Source: Plakobranchus ocellatus
Taxonomy: Eukaryota; Mollusca; Gastropoda; Plakobranchidae
NCBI GenBank assembly: GCA_019648995.1
Contig: BLXT01000264.1
Location: forward strand, 1,622,551-1,643,738
Length of the DNA: 21,188 bases
Direction of reading: 5' to 3'
Shown: positions 17,801 through 21,188 of the stretch, piece by piece
Layout: each line of letters starts with the position of its first letter
Numbering within the stretch: the stretch's first letter is position 1
The notes under the pieces: generated by a model
Database searches by the model: none
Told to the model about the DNA's origin: nothing
Seen by the model: the letters and a program-made list of their open reading frames with translations, nothing else
Translations under genes and position numbers: made by a program

Positions 17801-20453
17801 GAAAGTTTCTTGACTGTAATATTTAAAAAAGAAAAGGAAAAGTAAAGTGAAAAAAATACCTCTGGCAAGGCATCTCTTCCAAAGGGTGGAGGGAATTCAA
17901 CGTCTCCCCATTTGGCCTTGCAAAGAAATTCTGCACATTGATCAAGTTTTGCTGCCAAGTCCAGCACAAACACTTGGGTTCCTCTTACCACTTGAAAAAA
18001 CAAGGAAAAAAAGAGTATGGTTCTTGCAAAATCAGGGACAACAATAAAAAGTACTTAAAATGCAGTGGGAGGAAAAGATGTAAAGCATTTTTAGAAATCA
18101 GGTTTCAGTCCAAAATTTATGGAAGAGTTACATCTGATGCATGCTAATATTTCATAAACAAGCCGGCATCATCTTTTGCCTTTACACCAATTTTTATACA
18201 TGCAATACAAGCAAAGTTTGATTCATTCAACACAGTACAAATAAATAAGCTTCATTATGATTCTTCCAGTCAATACAAACTGATTTTTCAGGGTTTAATG
18301 GCTTTTTTTTTTTTGTCGATAATTTAGTAAAAACTGCAGTTAAGAAAATTCACAGGGAAAATCATGACAAAGAAAAAATATTGCCTCAGTCTAGCATAAA
18401 AATAGCAGCAGCAAGCTCTGGTGGATTTTCTCAGCTTGCCACACACACATTATGTCTGAACCAAAATTATATCTACAGCCCCTTGAATTTCAGTTTGATT
18501 CTTCTGATTTTTTTTGTCTCAAAGGGCATTTTAAAGGAGTAAAAAAAAAGAAAAACTGACAATTTTTATACAATTATATAAGTCACATCTAACATTAGAG
18601 CTGATCTCAAGAGATATCTTGAAATCAATGTCAAATCACTTGTTTCATCAGTTTAGCAAAATTGAAAATTGCACAAAGATTTGTTGAATGTGATCCTAGA
18701 TGTATGAATTTAAACATATGAAAATGTATCTGTACTTTAGAAGCATTTCTCTAAAAACTATTATTTACAGCACTCAACTCATTAGGAATAGTCTCAAGAC
18801 ATAAAACACGACGATCTCTAAGAGAAAAAAAATACACAATGTAGCTGCAATGACCATAAAAGCATACACCAATTTACCTAAAGGGTTGATTTCCAAGTAG
18901 GTGAAGTATAAATCTTTGTACACATTGTAAAGCTGGACTATAAAGTCTGCCAAACATCTGAAAAACATATGGAACAAAATATGAACCATCTGGTATAAAA
19001 CAAACCTAAGCTATAAAATCATATTTCATGCACCAACAACAACTTATCTTTGCATAAGATATTCTCAAGTTTGTTTATAATTATGATGTTGGTAAAAGGA
19101 ATGGTGTTGATGGTGAGGGGACAGTGGTGGAGGAAACGGCGATTGAGGAGAATGAAGGAAAGCAAGCAGAGGAGGTAGAATGCAAAGAGATAAAAGGAAG
19201 TGAACGAAGGTGAGGTCTGGCATAACAAACTATGGCAGTGGCAGTAATAAAATATCATAAATTTCATGAAAAGTGCAGGAGAGTGCCTAAAATGACACGG
19301 ATTGTGTAAAATTTAAGAACTTATATGAATAAGTGTTTGAGTTTGAAAAAACCACATGTATGAGCCCACAAAATTATTGCTGTCTAAATGATCTTCCTCT
19401 TTTTTATCTTTATGATTCACCACATTGCCTTGATTTCTTTTCTCATTTTGCCAAACATTTCATCAGAAAGTATGATTATTACTTTATGTTAGAGAGAATT
19501 ATCTATTACTTTTTTGCACTGTCAGGTACTTTGGCTAGCAGTTTAGTTGTGACATCCGTTGCAGAAATTTTCTCTTCAAGGGGCACATCAAGTTTTACAG
19601 CCTGAATGTTAAAAAGACGATGATAATGATGACAATAATATTAATAATATATAACATTATTATCAATTTGTTTGACTATAGAAAAAAAAACCAGCCTGGG
19701 ATAAAGCTTTTTCACATTTAAAAAGTTTCCTTAAAGCATTCAAGTGTCAAAAATATATTATACATACACCATTAAAAATATCTTAGTTTTGCAGCAAGAA
19801 TTGCTAACACGTATTTTTTTCAGATTGCATGTATAAAATCAAATCCCTAGCATTATATGCTCGAATTATCATTATCGTGCATTAGGTTTACATCAAATGC
19901 CTTACACTCTCCAATCTGTCATTTAATATCTCTTGCTTGATATATATATATATCAATGAAATATGATTTTGATTCTTAATCCCACATGAAGCAATTGTGA
20001 GATTGCTGCATTGTATGATTCTCCACATCTTTATTTTTCTCCCCTCTTAATACTAATTTCTAGCATTTATACCTCTCTTTCTGTCTTTCTATCACTCAAT
20101 CCCTAAACCTCTTGGCCTTTTGCCAATTCGTTCACTACTTTTCACCCTCTTCTGGTAAGCAGCAGACATAATTATGCCTTCGATCCAGTCAACACAAGTG
20201 AATTGGTACAATGTCAACTTTTAACATCTAATTAGTTCAAAAGTAACTGAGGAAACAATACAAAGCCTCGCATGTTCTTACAAAAGTATATTGAACGCAT
20301 CGGCAAAAGATGTATTTGCAAAAGTATTTCAATATTTTTCATACATGTATATACCTTGGCATCTACATCTCCAATATCGATCCCTCCTTCATGGTGAAAA
20401 AGTATGGAGTCAGCATGTCTGTGTGAGTATATGCATACATAGAACTCCTCATT
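270..20453 (-). CDS. ACLY: ATP-citrate lyase gene, internal part (19 exons, both ends outside window)
   Basis: This gene encodes cytosolic ATP-citrate lyase, which converts citrate, CoA and ATP to acetyl-CoA, oxaloacetate, ADP and phosphate and feeds lipid synthesis and protein acetylation. Nineteen exons on the minus strand join in frame through GT-AG junctions to give 705 codons, aligned by memory to human residues 116-829. Domains in order are: second half of ATP-grasp (window residues 1-130), citrate-binding module (to about 310), regulatory linker (about 310-370), CoA-binding domain (about 370-500) and CoA-ligase domain (about 500-690). Visible key residues are the metal ligands Asn88 and Asp101 (human 203 and 216), the citrate contacts Asn231, Thr233 and Arg264, Glu475 (human 599) and the phosphorylated His636 (human 760). 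Length agrees with human almost without gaps, except that the linker is nine residues shorter. No stop or frameshift interrupts the exons, so the gene looks functional. The start codon, first ~115 residues and citrate-synthase-like C-terminus are outside the window. Confidence 0.97.
477..766. repeat. Near-perfect inverted repeat (136 bp arms, 18 bp loop)
   Basis: The left arm (477-612) and right arm (631-766) are reverse complements over their full 136 bases. I find only two mismatches, both inside the T-rich stretch around 572-592 and its partner. The spacer 613-630 reads ttaacctgcataaccatc. Arm ends are tctttatctg and its complement. As RNA this would be a ~136 bp double-stranded stem inside the ACLY intron. 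It could be a foldback or MITE-like element, a local inverted duplication or an assembly or library artefact. I see no clear target-site duplication. Confidence 0.93.
842..1140. repeat. Imperfect inverted repeat, about 300 bp (MITE-like)
   Basis: The left arm (842 to about 968) and right arm (about 1024 to 1140) are complementary with scattered mismatches and small gaps. Shared blocks include tttaaaacct, gagctaaaatatgctt, aatgaaagcaagatccttta and ctgtcacag, read on the plus strand of the left arm. The outer ends are tatcatcat-rich. The higher divergence suggests an older insertion than the neighbouring hairpin, or a non-autonomous DNA transposon with long terminal inverted repeats. Confidence 0.85.
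1746..2066 (-). pseudogene. piggyBac-like transposase N-terminal fragment (decayed)
   Basis: An open minus-strand frame of 106 codons runs from just after a TGA at 2067-2069 to a stop at 1746. It contains [15 protein letters not shown], followed by an acidic Ser/Asp/Glu-rich stretch ([10 protein letters not shown] and similar). That arrangement is typical of the N-terminus of piggyBac-family (PGBD-like) transposases. An overlapping frame at 2062-2130 begins ATGATGGCTGCC and encodes 22 residues before TAG, which suggests one indel near 2066. The catalytic DDE domain is absent. I found no clear TTAA-flanked terminal repeats. The family call rests on motif memory and could be wrong. An acidic host-like ORF by chance is the alternative. 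Confidence 0.45.
2130..2350. other. Less AT-rich block beside the piggyBac-like fragment
   Basis: This stretch is richer in G and C than its surroundings and contains ggcctagtcc twice (near 2225 and 2262). On the minus strand it lies directly upstream of the transposase-like frames and has a TATATAC box-like sequence. It may be the 5' end of the same decayed element. The link is inference. Confidence 0.3.
2554..2681 (-). CDS. ACLY: ACLY exon w18 (catalytic histidine loop)
   Basis: This exon is 128 bases, phase 0 to phase 2, with acceptor TTGCCAG and donor GTGAGT. It encodes [20 protein letters not shown], then [19 protein letters not shown]. His636 in FGHAGA is the residue phosphorylated from ATP during the reaction (human His760). 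[15 protein letters not shown] corresponds to human NQASETAVAKNQALK. Confidence 0.98.
2682..3435 (-). other. ACLY intron w17-w18
   Basis: This is AT-rich intron of 754 bases with an AAT microsatellite at 2804-2845. I see nothing else in it. Confidence 0.85.
2804..2845. repeat. (AAT)n microsatellite
   Basis: About 14 uninterrupted AAT units, preceded by three AAC-type units. It is a simple repeat within the intron. Confidence 0.98.
3436..3546 (-). CDS. ACLY: ACLY exon w17 (CoA-ligase domain)
   Basis: This exon is 111 bases, exactly 37 codons, with acceptor GCAAAG and donor GTGTGT. It encodes [20 protein letters not shown], then [17 protein letters not shown]. The TKPIV.WCIGTCA.MF block precedes the catalytic histidine loop, which starts in the next exon. 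Confidence 0.97.
3547..4171 (-). other. ACLY intron w16-w17
   Basis: This is 625 bases of AT-rich intron with short A and T runs. No coding match, repeat unit or RNA-like fold is evident. Confidence 0.8.
4172..4253 (-). CDS. ACLY: ACLY exon w16 (CoA-ligase domain)
   Basis: This exon is 82 bases, one base finishing the Arg codon and then 27 codons. The acceptor is TATATAG, with a weak pyrimidine tract, and the donor is GTAAAC. It encodes [18 protein letters not shown], then [19 protein letters not shown] across the w15/w16 junction is nearly invariant in ACLY. Confidence 0.97.
4254..4713 (-). other. ACLY intron w15-w16
   Basis: This is 460 bases of AT-rich intron. I see nothing beyond splice signals. 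Confidence 0.8.
4714..4818 (-). CDS. ACLY: ACLY exon w15 (CoA-ligase domain)
   Basis: This exon is 105 bases, one base completing a Ser codon and two bases of an Arg codon at the end. The acceptor is GTGACAG and the donor GTAAAA. It encodes [18 protein letters not shown], then [28 protein letters not shown] and AIGGD are family signatures of the succinyl-CoA-synthetase-like ligase fold. The [10 protein letters not shown] stretch differs from human SRTTDGVYEG. Confidence 0.97.
4819..5440 (-). other. ACLY intron w14-w15
   Basis: This is 622 bases of AT-rich intron. I see no exon, repeat array or recognisable element. Confidence 0.8.
5441..5532 (-). CDS. ACLY: ACLY exon w14 (CoA-binding / CoA-ligase boundary)
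   Basis: This exon is 92 bases, phase 0 to phase 2, with acceptor TTCTAG and donor GTTAGT. It encodes [20 protein letters not shown], then [10 protein letters not shown], almost identical to human. The donor GTTAGT is a little off consensus, but the phase and protein match leave no doubt. Confidence 0.97.
5533..6331 (-). other. ACLY intron w13-w14
   Basis: This is 799 bases of AT-rich intron with a 22-base T run at 6166-6187 next to a GT stretch (6153-6165). A slightly less AT-rich patch near 5750-5790 has no recognised identity. Confidence 0.8.
6166..6187. repeat. Poly-T tract
   Basis: Twenty-two consecutive T follow a short GT run. On the gene's strand this is poly-A, so it is not the splice pyrimidine tract. 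It could be the tail of an unrecognised retroelement, but no body is visible. Confidence 0.9.
6332..6436 (-). CDS. ACLY: ACLY exon w13 (catalytic Glu of CoA-binding domain)
   Basis: This exon is 105 bases, exactly 35 codons, phase 0 at both ends. The acceptor is TCTTTAG and the donor GTAAGT. It encodes [20 protein letters not shown], then [15 protein letters not shown]. The Glu of AEGIPE is window residue 475, human Glu599, a conserved active-site acid. Confidence 0.97.
6437..7034 (-). other. ACLY intron w12-w13
   Basis: This is 598 bases of AT-rich intron with an (ATC)n repeat at 6978-6997. The minus-strand frame running on from exon w12 here is intron read-through, giving a poly-Asp run from the repeat, and is not coding. 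Confidence 0.8.
6978..6997. repeat. (ATC)n microsatellite
   Basis: Six to seven ATC units lie in the intron about 40 bases downstream of the w12 donor. Confidence 0.92.
7035..7150 (-). CDS. ACLY: ACLY exon w12 (CoA-binding domain)
   Basis: This exon is 116 bases, starting with two bases of a split valine codon and ending in phase 0. The acceptor is TTTTCAG and the donor GTAATA. It encodes [20 protein letters not shown], then [18 protein letters not shown]. Lys430 matches human K554. Ser450 and Arg452 in FASLRSAY match human 574 and 576, near the CoA phosphates. Confidence 0.97.
7151..7837 (-). other. ACLY intron w11-w12
   Basis: This is 687 bases of AT-rich intron with short T runs near 7270 and 7360 and a short AC run near 7780. 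Nothing else is seen. Confidence 0.8.
7838..7890 (-). CDS. ACLY: ACLY exon w11 (CoA-binding domain, lysine-rich)
   Basis: This is a 53-base micro-exon, phase 1 in and phase 1 out, with acceptor ATTTCAG and donor GTATGT. It encodes [17 protein letters not shown], identical to the human segment. The lysines at window residues 416 and 422 match human K540 and K546, two of three reported acetylation sites. Confidence 0.97.
7891..8535 (-). other. ACLY intron w10-w11
   Basis: This is 645 bases of intron. A 60-codon plus-strand frame at 8058-8240 has no recognisable motif. A small palindrome, cttgag..ctcaag, sits near 8347. I see no supported gene. Confidence 0.75.
8536..8774 (-). CDS. ACLY: ACLY exon w10 (phospho-regulatory linker and CoA-binding start)
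   Basis: This is the largest visible exon, 239 bases, phase 0 to phase 2, with donor GTAAGT. The start is set by acceptor ATCAACAG. In-frame sequence upstream meets TGA, so it cannot extend. It opens with [14 protein letters not shown], which lines up with the human phosphorylated PAPSRTAS segment, then a poorly conserved linker, then [20 protein letters not shown] and [17 protein letters not shown], the first part of the CoA-binding Rossmann domain. The linker from the phospho-serine to VWG is nine residues shorter than human and lacks the human lysine-rich PAKKAK stretch. Confidence 0.96.
8775..14485 (-). other. ACLY intron w9-w10, 5.7 kb, in the regulatory linker
   Basis: This is by far the longest intron and it splits the linker between the citrate-binding and CoA-binding modules. 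I looked on the minus strand for an extra exon like the human alternative linker exon (Lys-rich PAKKAK) and saw none. Contents are AT-rich sequence, a GAT repeat at 9152-9170, several A or T runs (9338-9350, 9532-9546, 13340-13354, 13505-13518) and a less AT-rich patch at 10560-10890 with two CCAAT motifs. No transposon protein is recognisable. Confidence 0.8.
9152..9181. repeat. (GAT)n / AAT-rich microsatellite
   Basis: About six GAT units run into AAT/AAC units. Simple repeat in the long intron. Confidence 0.92.
14486..14637 (-). CDS. ACLY: ACLY exon w9 (citrate module end and linker start)
   Basis: This exon is 152 bases, completing a Gly codon and ending in phase 0 at CAG before GTACAT. 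The acceptor is an A/T-rich tract ending TTTCAG. It encodes [28 protein letters not shown], then a Thr/Pro/Ala-rich start of the linker, [12 protein letters not shown]. Human has TANFLLNASGSTST at the same place. Reading past the donor in frame meets a stop within a few codons, so the donor choice is secure. Confidence 0.96.
14638..16378 (-). other. ACLY intron w8-w9
   Basis: This is 1.7 kb of AT-rich intron with homopolymer runs and a possible SINE tail at 16201-16275. The modest open frames on both strands near 15144-15404 are low-complexity and match nothing I know. Confidence 0.8.
16201..16275 (-). mobile_element. Possible SINE 3' fragment
   Basis: On the minus strand a tRNA B-box-like GGTTCGAGGTGACC is followed by a short body (CATTTGGCCTAATGAGGAC) and then an A run at 16210-16201. 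This order fits the 3' part of a tRNA-derived SINE. I cannot see a convincing A-box upstream or target-site duplications, so it is a candidate only. Confidence 0.3.
16379..16496 (-). CDS. ACLY: ACLY exon w8 (citrate-binding module)
   Basis: This exon is 118 bases, 39 codons plus one base. The acceptor is TTCTGCAG and the donor GTAATG. It encodes [20 protein letters not shown], then [19 protein letters not shown]. The second Arg of VRRAGP (window residue 264, human 379) is the residue that clamps citrate in the human enzyme. Residues 250-259 differ most from human. Confidence 0.97.
16497..16840 (-). other. ACLY intron w7-w8
   Basis: This is 344 bases of AT-rich intron with nothing notable. 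Confidence 0.8.
16841..16902 (-). CDS. ACLY: ACLY exon w7 (citrate-contact loop)
   Basis: This short exon is 62 bases, two bases of the split Gly codon plus 20 codons. The acceptor is TTCTCAG and the donor GTAAAA. It encodes [20 protein letters not shown]. Human has Ser343 where this protein has the third Gly (window residue 228). Asn231 and Thr233, which match human citrate contacts 346 and 348, are kept. Confidence 0.97.
17054..17190 (-). CDS. ACLY: ACLY exon w6 (citrate-binding module)
   Basis: This exon is 137 bases. Its first base completes an alanine codon and its last base starts a glycine codon. The acceptor is TTTCAG and the donor GTAAGA. It encodes [20 protein letters not shown], then [18 protein letters not shown], close to human [22 protein letters not shown] at 17054 precedes the donor GT. 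Confidence 0.97.
17191..17495 (-). other. ACLY intron w5-w6
   Basis: This is 305 bases of AT-rich intron with nothing notable. Confidence 0.8.
17496..17614 (-). CDS. ACLY: ACLY exon w5 (start of citrate-binding module)
   Basis: This exon is 119 bases, phase 0 to phase 2, with acceptor CATAG and donor GTAAGC. It encodes [18 protein letters not shown], then [17 protein letters not shown]. The [13 protein letters not shown] segment is highly conserved and forms part of the citrate-binding fold. It is only 245 bases from w4. Confidence 0.97.
17860..17990 (-). CDS. ACLY: ACLY exon w4 (ATP-grasp end, metal ligand Asp)
   Basis: This exon is 131 bases, starting with two bases of a split valine codon and ending in phase 0. 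The acceptor is TTTTCAAG and the donor GTATTT. It encodes [15 protein letters not shown], then [21 protein letters not shown]. The Asp of VLDLAAK (window residue 101, human 216) is the second metal ligand. [13 protein letters not shown] is nearly identical to human. Confidence 0.97.
17991..18877 (-). other. ACLY intron w3-w4
   Basis: This is 887 bases of intron with short A and T runs. No coding match or repeat element was recognised. Confidence 0.8.
18878..18957 (-). CDS. ACLY: ACLY exon w3 (ATP-grasp metal site)
   Basis: This exon is 80 bases. Its first base completes a lysine codon from w2 and its last base starts a valine codon. The acceptor is TTTTCAG and the donor GTAAAT. It encodes [19 protein letters not shown], then YLEINPL. 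The YLEINP motif carries the Asn (window residue 88, human 203) that binds metal-nucleotide in this ATP-grasp family. Confidence 0.96.
18958..19509 (-). other. ACLY intron w2-w3
   Basis: This is 552 bases of intron with a purine-rich, G-rich plus-strand tract at about 19087-19215. The 82-codon minus-strand frame across it is a pyrimidine-tract artefact. Confidence 0.8.
19510..19601 (-). CDS. ACLY: ACLY exon w2 (ATP-grasp, variable segment)
   Basis: This exon is 92 bases, 30 codons plus two bases. The acceptor is ATTCAG and the donor GTAATA. It encodes [11 protein letters not shown], then a less conserved helix ending KVPDSAKK. Similarity to human is weak here, but the length to the next conserved block is identical to human, and both phases fit the neighbouring exons. 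That is why I accept it. Confidence 0.88.
19602..20354 (-). other. ACLY intron w1-w2
   Basis: This is 753 bases of intron with an ATA/ATT-rich patch at 19620-19670, a short TA run near 19941-19954 and a pyrimidine-rich plus-strand tract at about 20030-20155. No gene was recognised. Confidence 0.8.
20355..20453 (-). CDS. ACLY: ACLY exon w1 (ATP-grasp)
   Basis: This exon is 99 bases, 33 codons, phase 0 at both ends. It follows a T-rich tract ending in CAG and is followed by GTATAT. It encodes [12 protein letters not shown], then [16 protein letters not shown], matching human residues 116-148 of the ATP-grasp module. The [12 protein letters not shown] stretch is the family signature near the nucleotide site. 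It is the most 5' exon visible. Confidence 0.96.
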
Positions 20454-20531
20454 CTGAAAAAAAAAAAACACATAGAGTTGCGATTACACATGCTCCTAAA
20501 AATTGAAAACAACGTGTAATATTATTTTTGC

Positions 20532-20541
20532 GGTGTGTGTG

Positions 20542-20585
<44 letters not shown>

Positions 20586-20610
20586 TACATACATACACAC
20601 ACACACATAT
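20532..20610. repeat. Compound GT / AT / AC / ATAC microsatellite
   Basis: A (GT)n tract passes into (AT)n of about 15 units, then AC, ATAC and AC units again. The flanking GT and AC arms around the AT core make it roughly self-complementary, so it can fold as a hairpin or cruciform. Confidence 0.96.
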
Positions 20611-20764
20611 CAATATATACGCGAGACTGTTCTGTCTGAACAGGAAAAGATACTATAACGACTTCATTTATACCAGACGCGGGCCGTGCTCTCTTTGCGA
20701 AAAAAAAGGAGGGAAAAAAAAAACAATAACCATTAAAAATAAGCAGACCGGCAAAAGGTGTAGG

Positions 20765-20905
20765 ACTGAATAGATTGATAAAAGATAAATTGATGGAGAA
20801 GAGGATACATAGACGCATAATTCACATGTACACAATGATCAATGGTTAGATACATAGATGAAAGGATGAATCGATAATTATATGGATGGACAGATATGGA
20901 CTGAA
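20765..20905. repeat. Degenerate GATA/GATG tetranucleotide repeat
   Basis: Repeated variants of gata, gatg, ggatg and cata occur over about 140 bases without a strict period. It looks like an eroded tetranucleotide satellite. Confidence 0.55.
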
Positions 20906-21188
20906 AAAACAGGTACATACATATGCGGGCACCCAAACCCACAAACTAATAATCAAAGGACAATTAAATGCATGATTAATTGTAAGAATGTCAACGATCA
21001 ATACGAGAATGTATTGTCCATTGCTGTCCACATGATAAATATTAACATATGAACATACAAGAAGGAAAGTCGACGATTTAAAGCGCTGTTCGTAACACAA
21101 CGTTGAGTGTCCATTGTTTCTTGGTTACCCTGCCTCGAGGCAGTAAATTGCCCATCAAATTATCTTCTCTCCCTGTCATATTTATCCA

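Larger units (their letters stand above)
20454..21188 (-). other. Intron upstream of ACLY exon w1 (partial)
   Basis: This is 735 bases up to the right edge, holding a compound microsatellite, a CpG-containing unique patch (about 20625-20700) and a degenerate GATA/GATG repeat. The preceding exon (human GFLKNFLIEPFVPH) was looked for and is not present, so it lies beyond the window. Confidence 0.8.

Noticed and set aside
19019..19267. 82-codon minus-strand frame rich in Leu, Phe and Ser
   Set aside because: It is produced by the pyrimidine-rich strand of a purine tract inside an intron, with no splice or domain support.
20522..20818. 98-codon minus-strand and 81-codon plus-strand frames
   Set aside because: Both are driven by the microsatellite, giving Tyr-Ile and Cys-Val or Thr-His repeats. 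No real protein.
1..21188. Prokaryotic features, CRISPR array, operon or a novel defence-type system
   Set aside because: No spaced direct repeats, no long uninterrupted genes and a clear intron-exon gene structure. The window is an animal gene.

Overview
The window is animal nuclear DNA, AT-rich with many homopolymer runs and microsatellites. It holds an internal part of one gene, ATP-citrate lyase (ACLY), on the minus strand. Nineteen consecutive exons can be read from about 20453 down to 270. Every junction is GT-AG, every phase closes, and together they give 2115 coding bases, or 705 codons. Against the remembered human protein (1101 residues) they match roughly residues 116 to 829. The 5' exons (start codon, first ~115 residues) lie beyond the right edge. 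The 3' exons (citrate-synthase-like module, stop) lie beyond the left edge.

The organism is a metazoan and most likely an invertebrate, possibly a mollusc or another lophotrochozoan. This rests on overall feel: a full ATP-grasp to CoA-ligase fusion in one animal-type polypeptide, introns of mostly 0.15-2 kb, and stacked GT/TA/AC and GATA/GATG microsatellites. The species cannot be fixed from the sequence.

Layout from right to left, in transcription order: 20453-17860 encodes the second half of the ATP-grasp module with its metal ligands. 17614-14486 encodes the citrate-binding module and the start of the regulatory linker. A 5.7 kb intron (14485-8775) interrupts the linker. 8774-6332 encodes the rest of the linker, including a conserved phospho-switch motif, and most of the CoA-binding domain. 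5532-2554 encodes the CoA-ligase domain with the catalytic histidine loop. 363-270 encodes the connector to the citrate-synthase-like module. The enzyme makes cytosolic acetyl-CoA and oxaloacetate from citrate, CoA and ATP.

The introns hold the non-genic content. The 2.2 kb intron at 364-2553 is the richest, with a nearly perfect 136+136 bp inverted repeat, a second imperfect ~300 bp inverted repeat and a decayed piggyBac-like transposase fragment. Other introns hold simple repeats, a possible SINE tail and otherwise unremarkable AT-rich DNA. I found no operon, RNA gene, CRISPR array or convincing unknown system. The most unusual structure is the pair of long hairpins in the ACLY intron.
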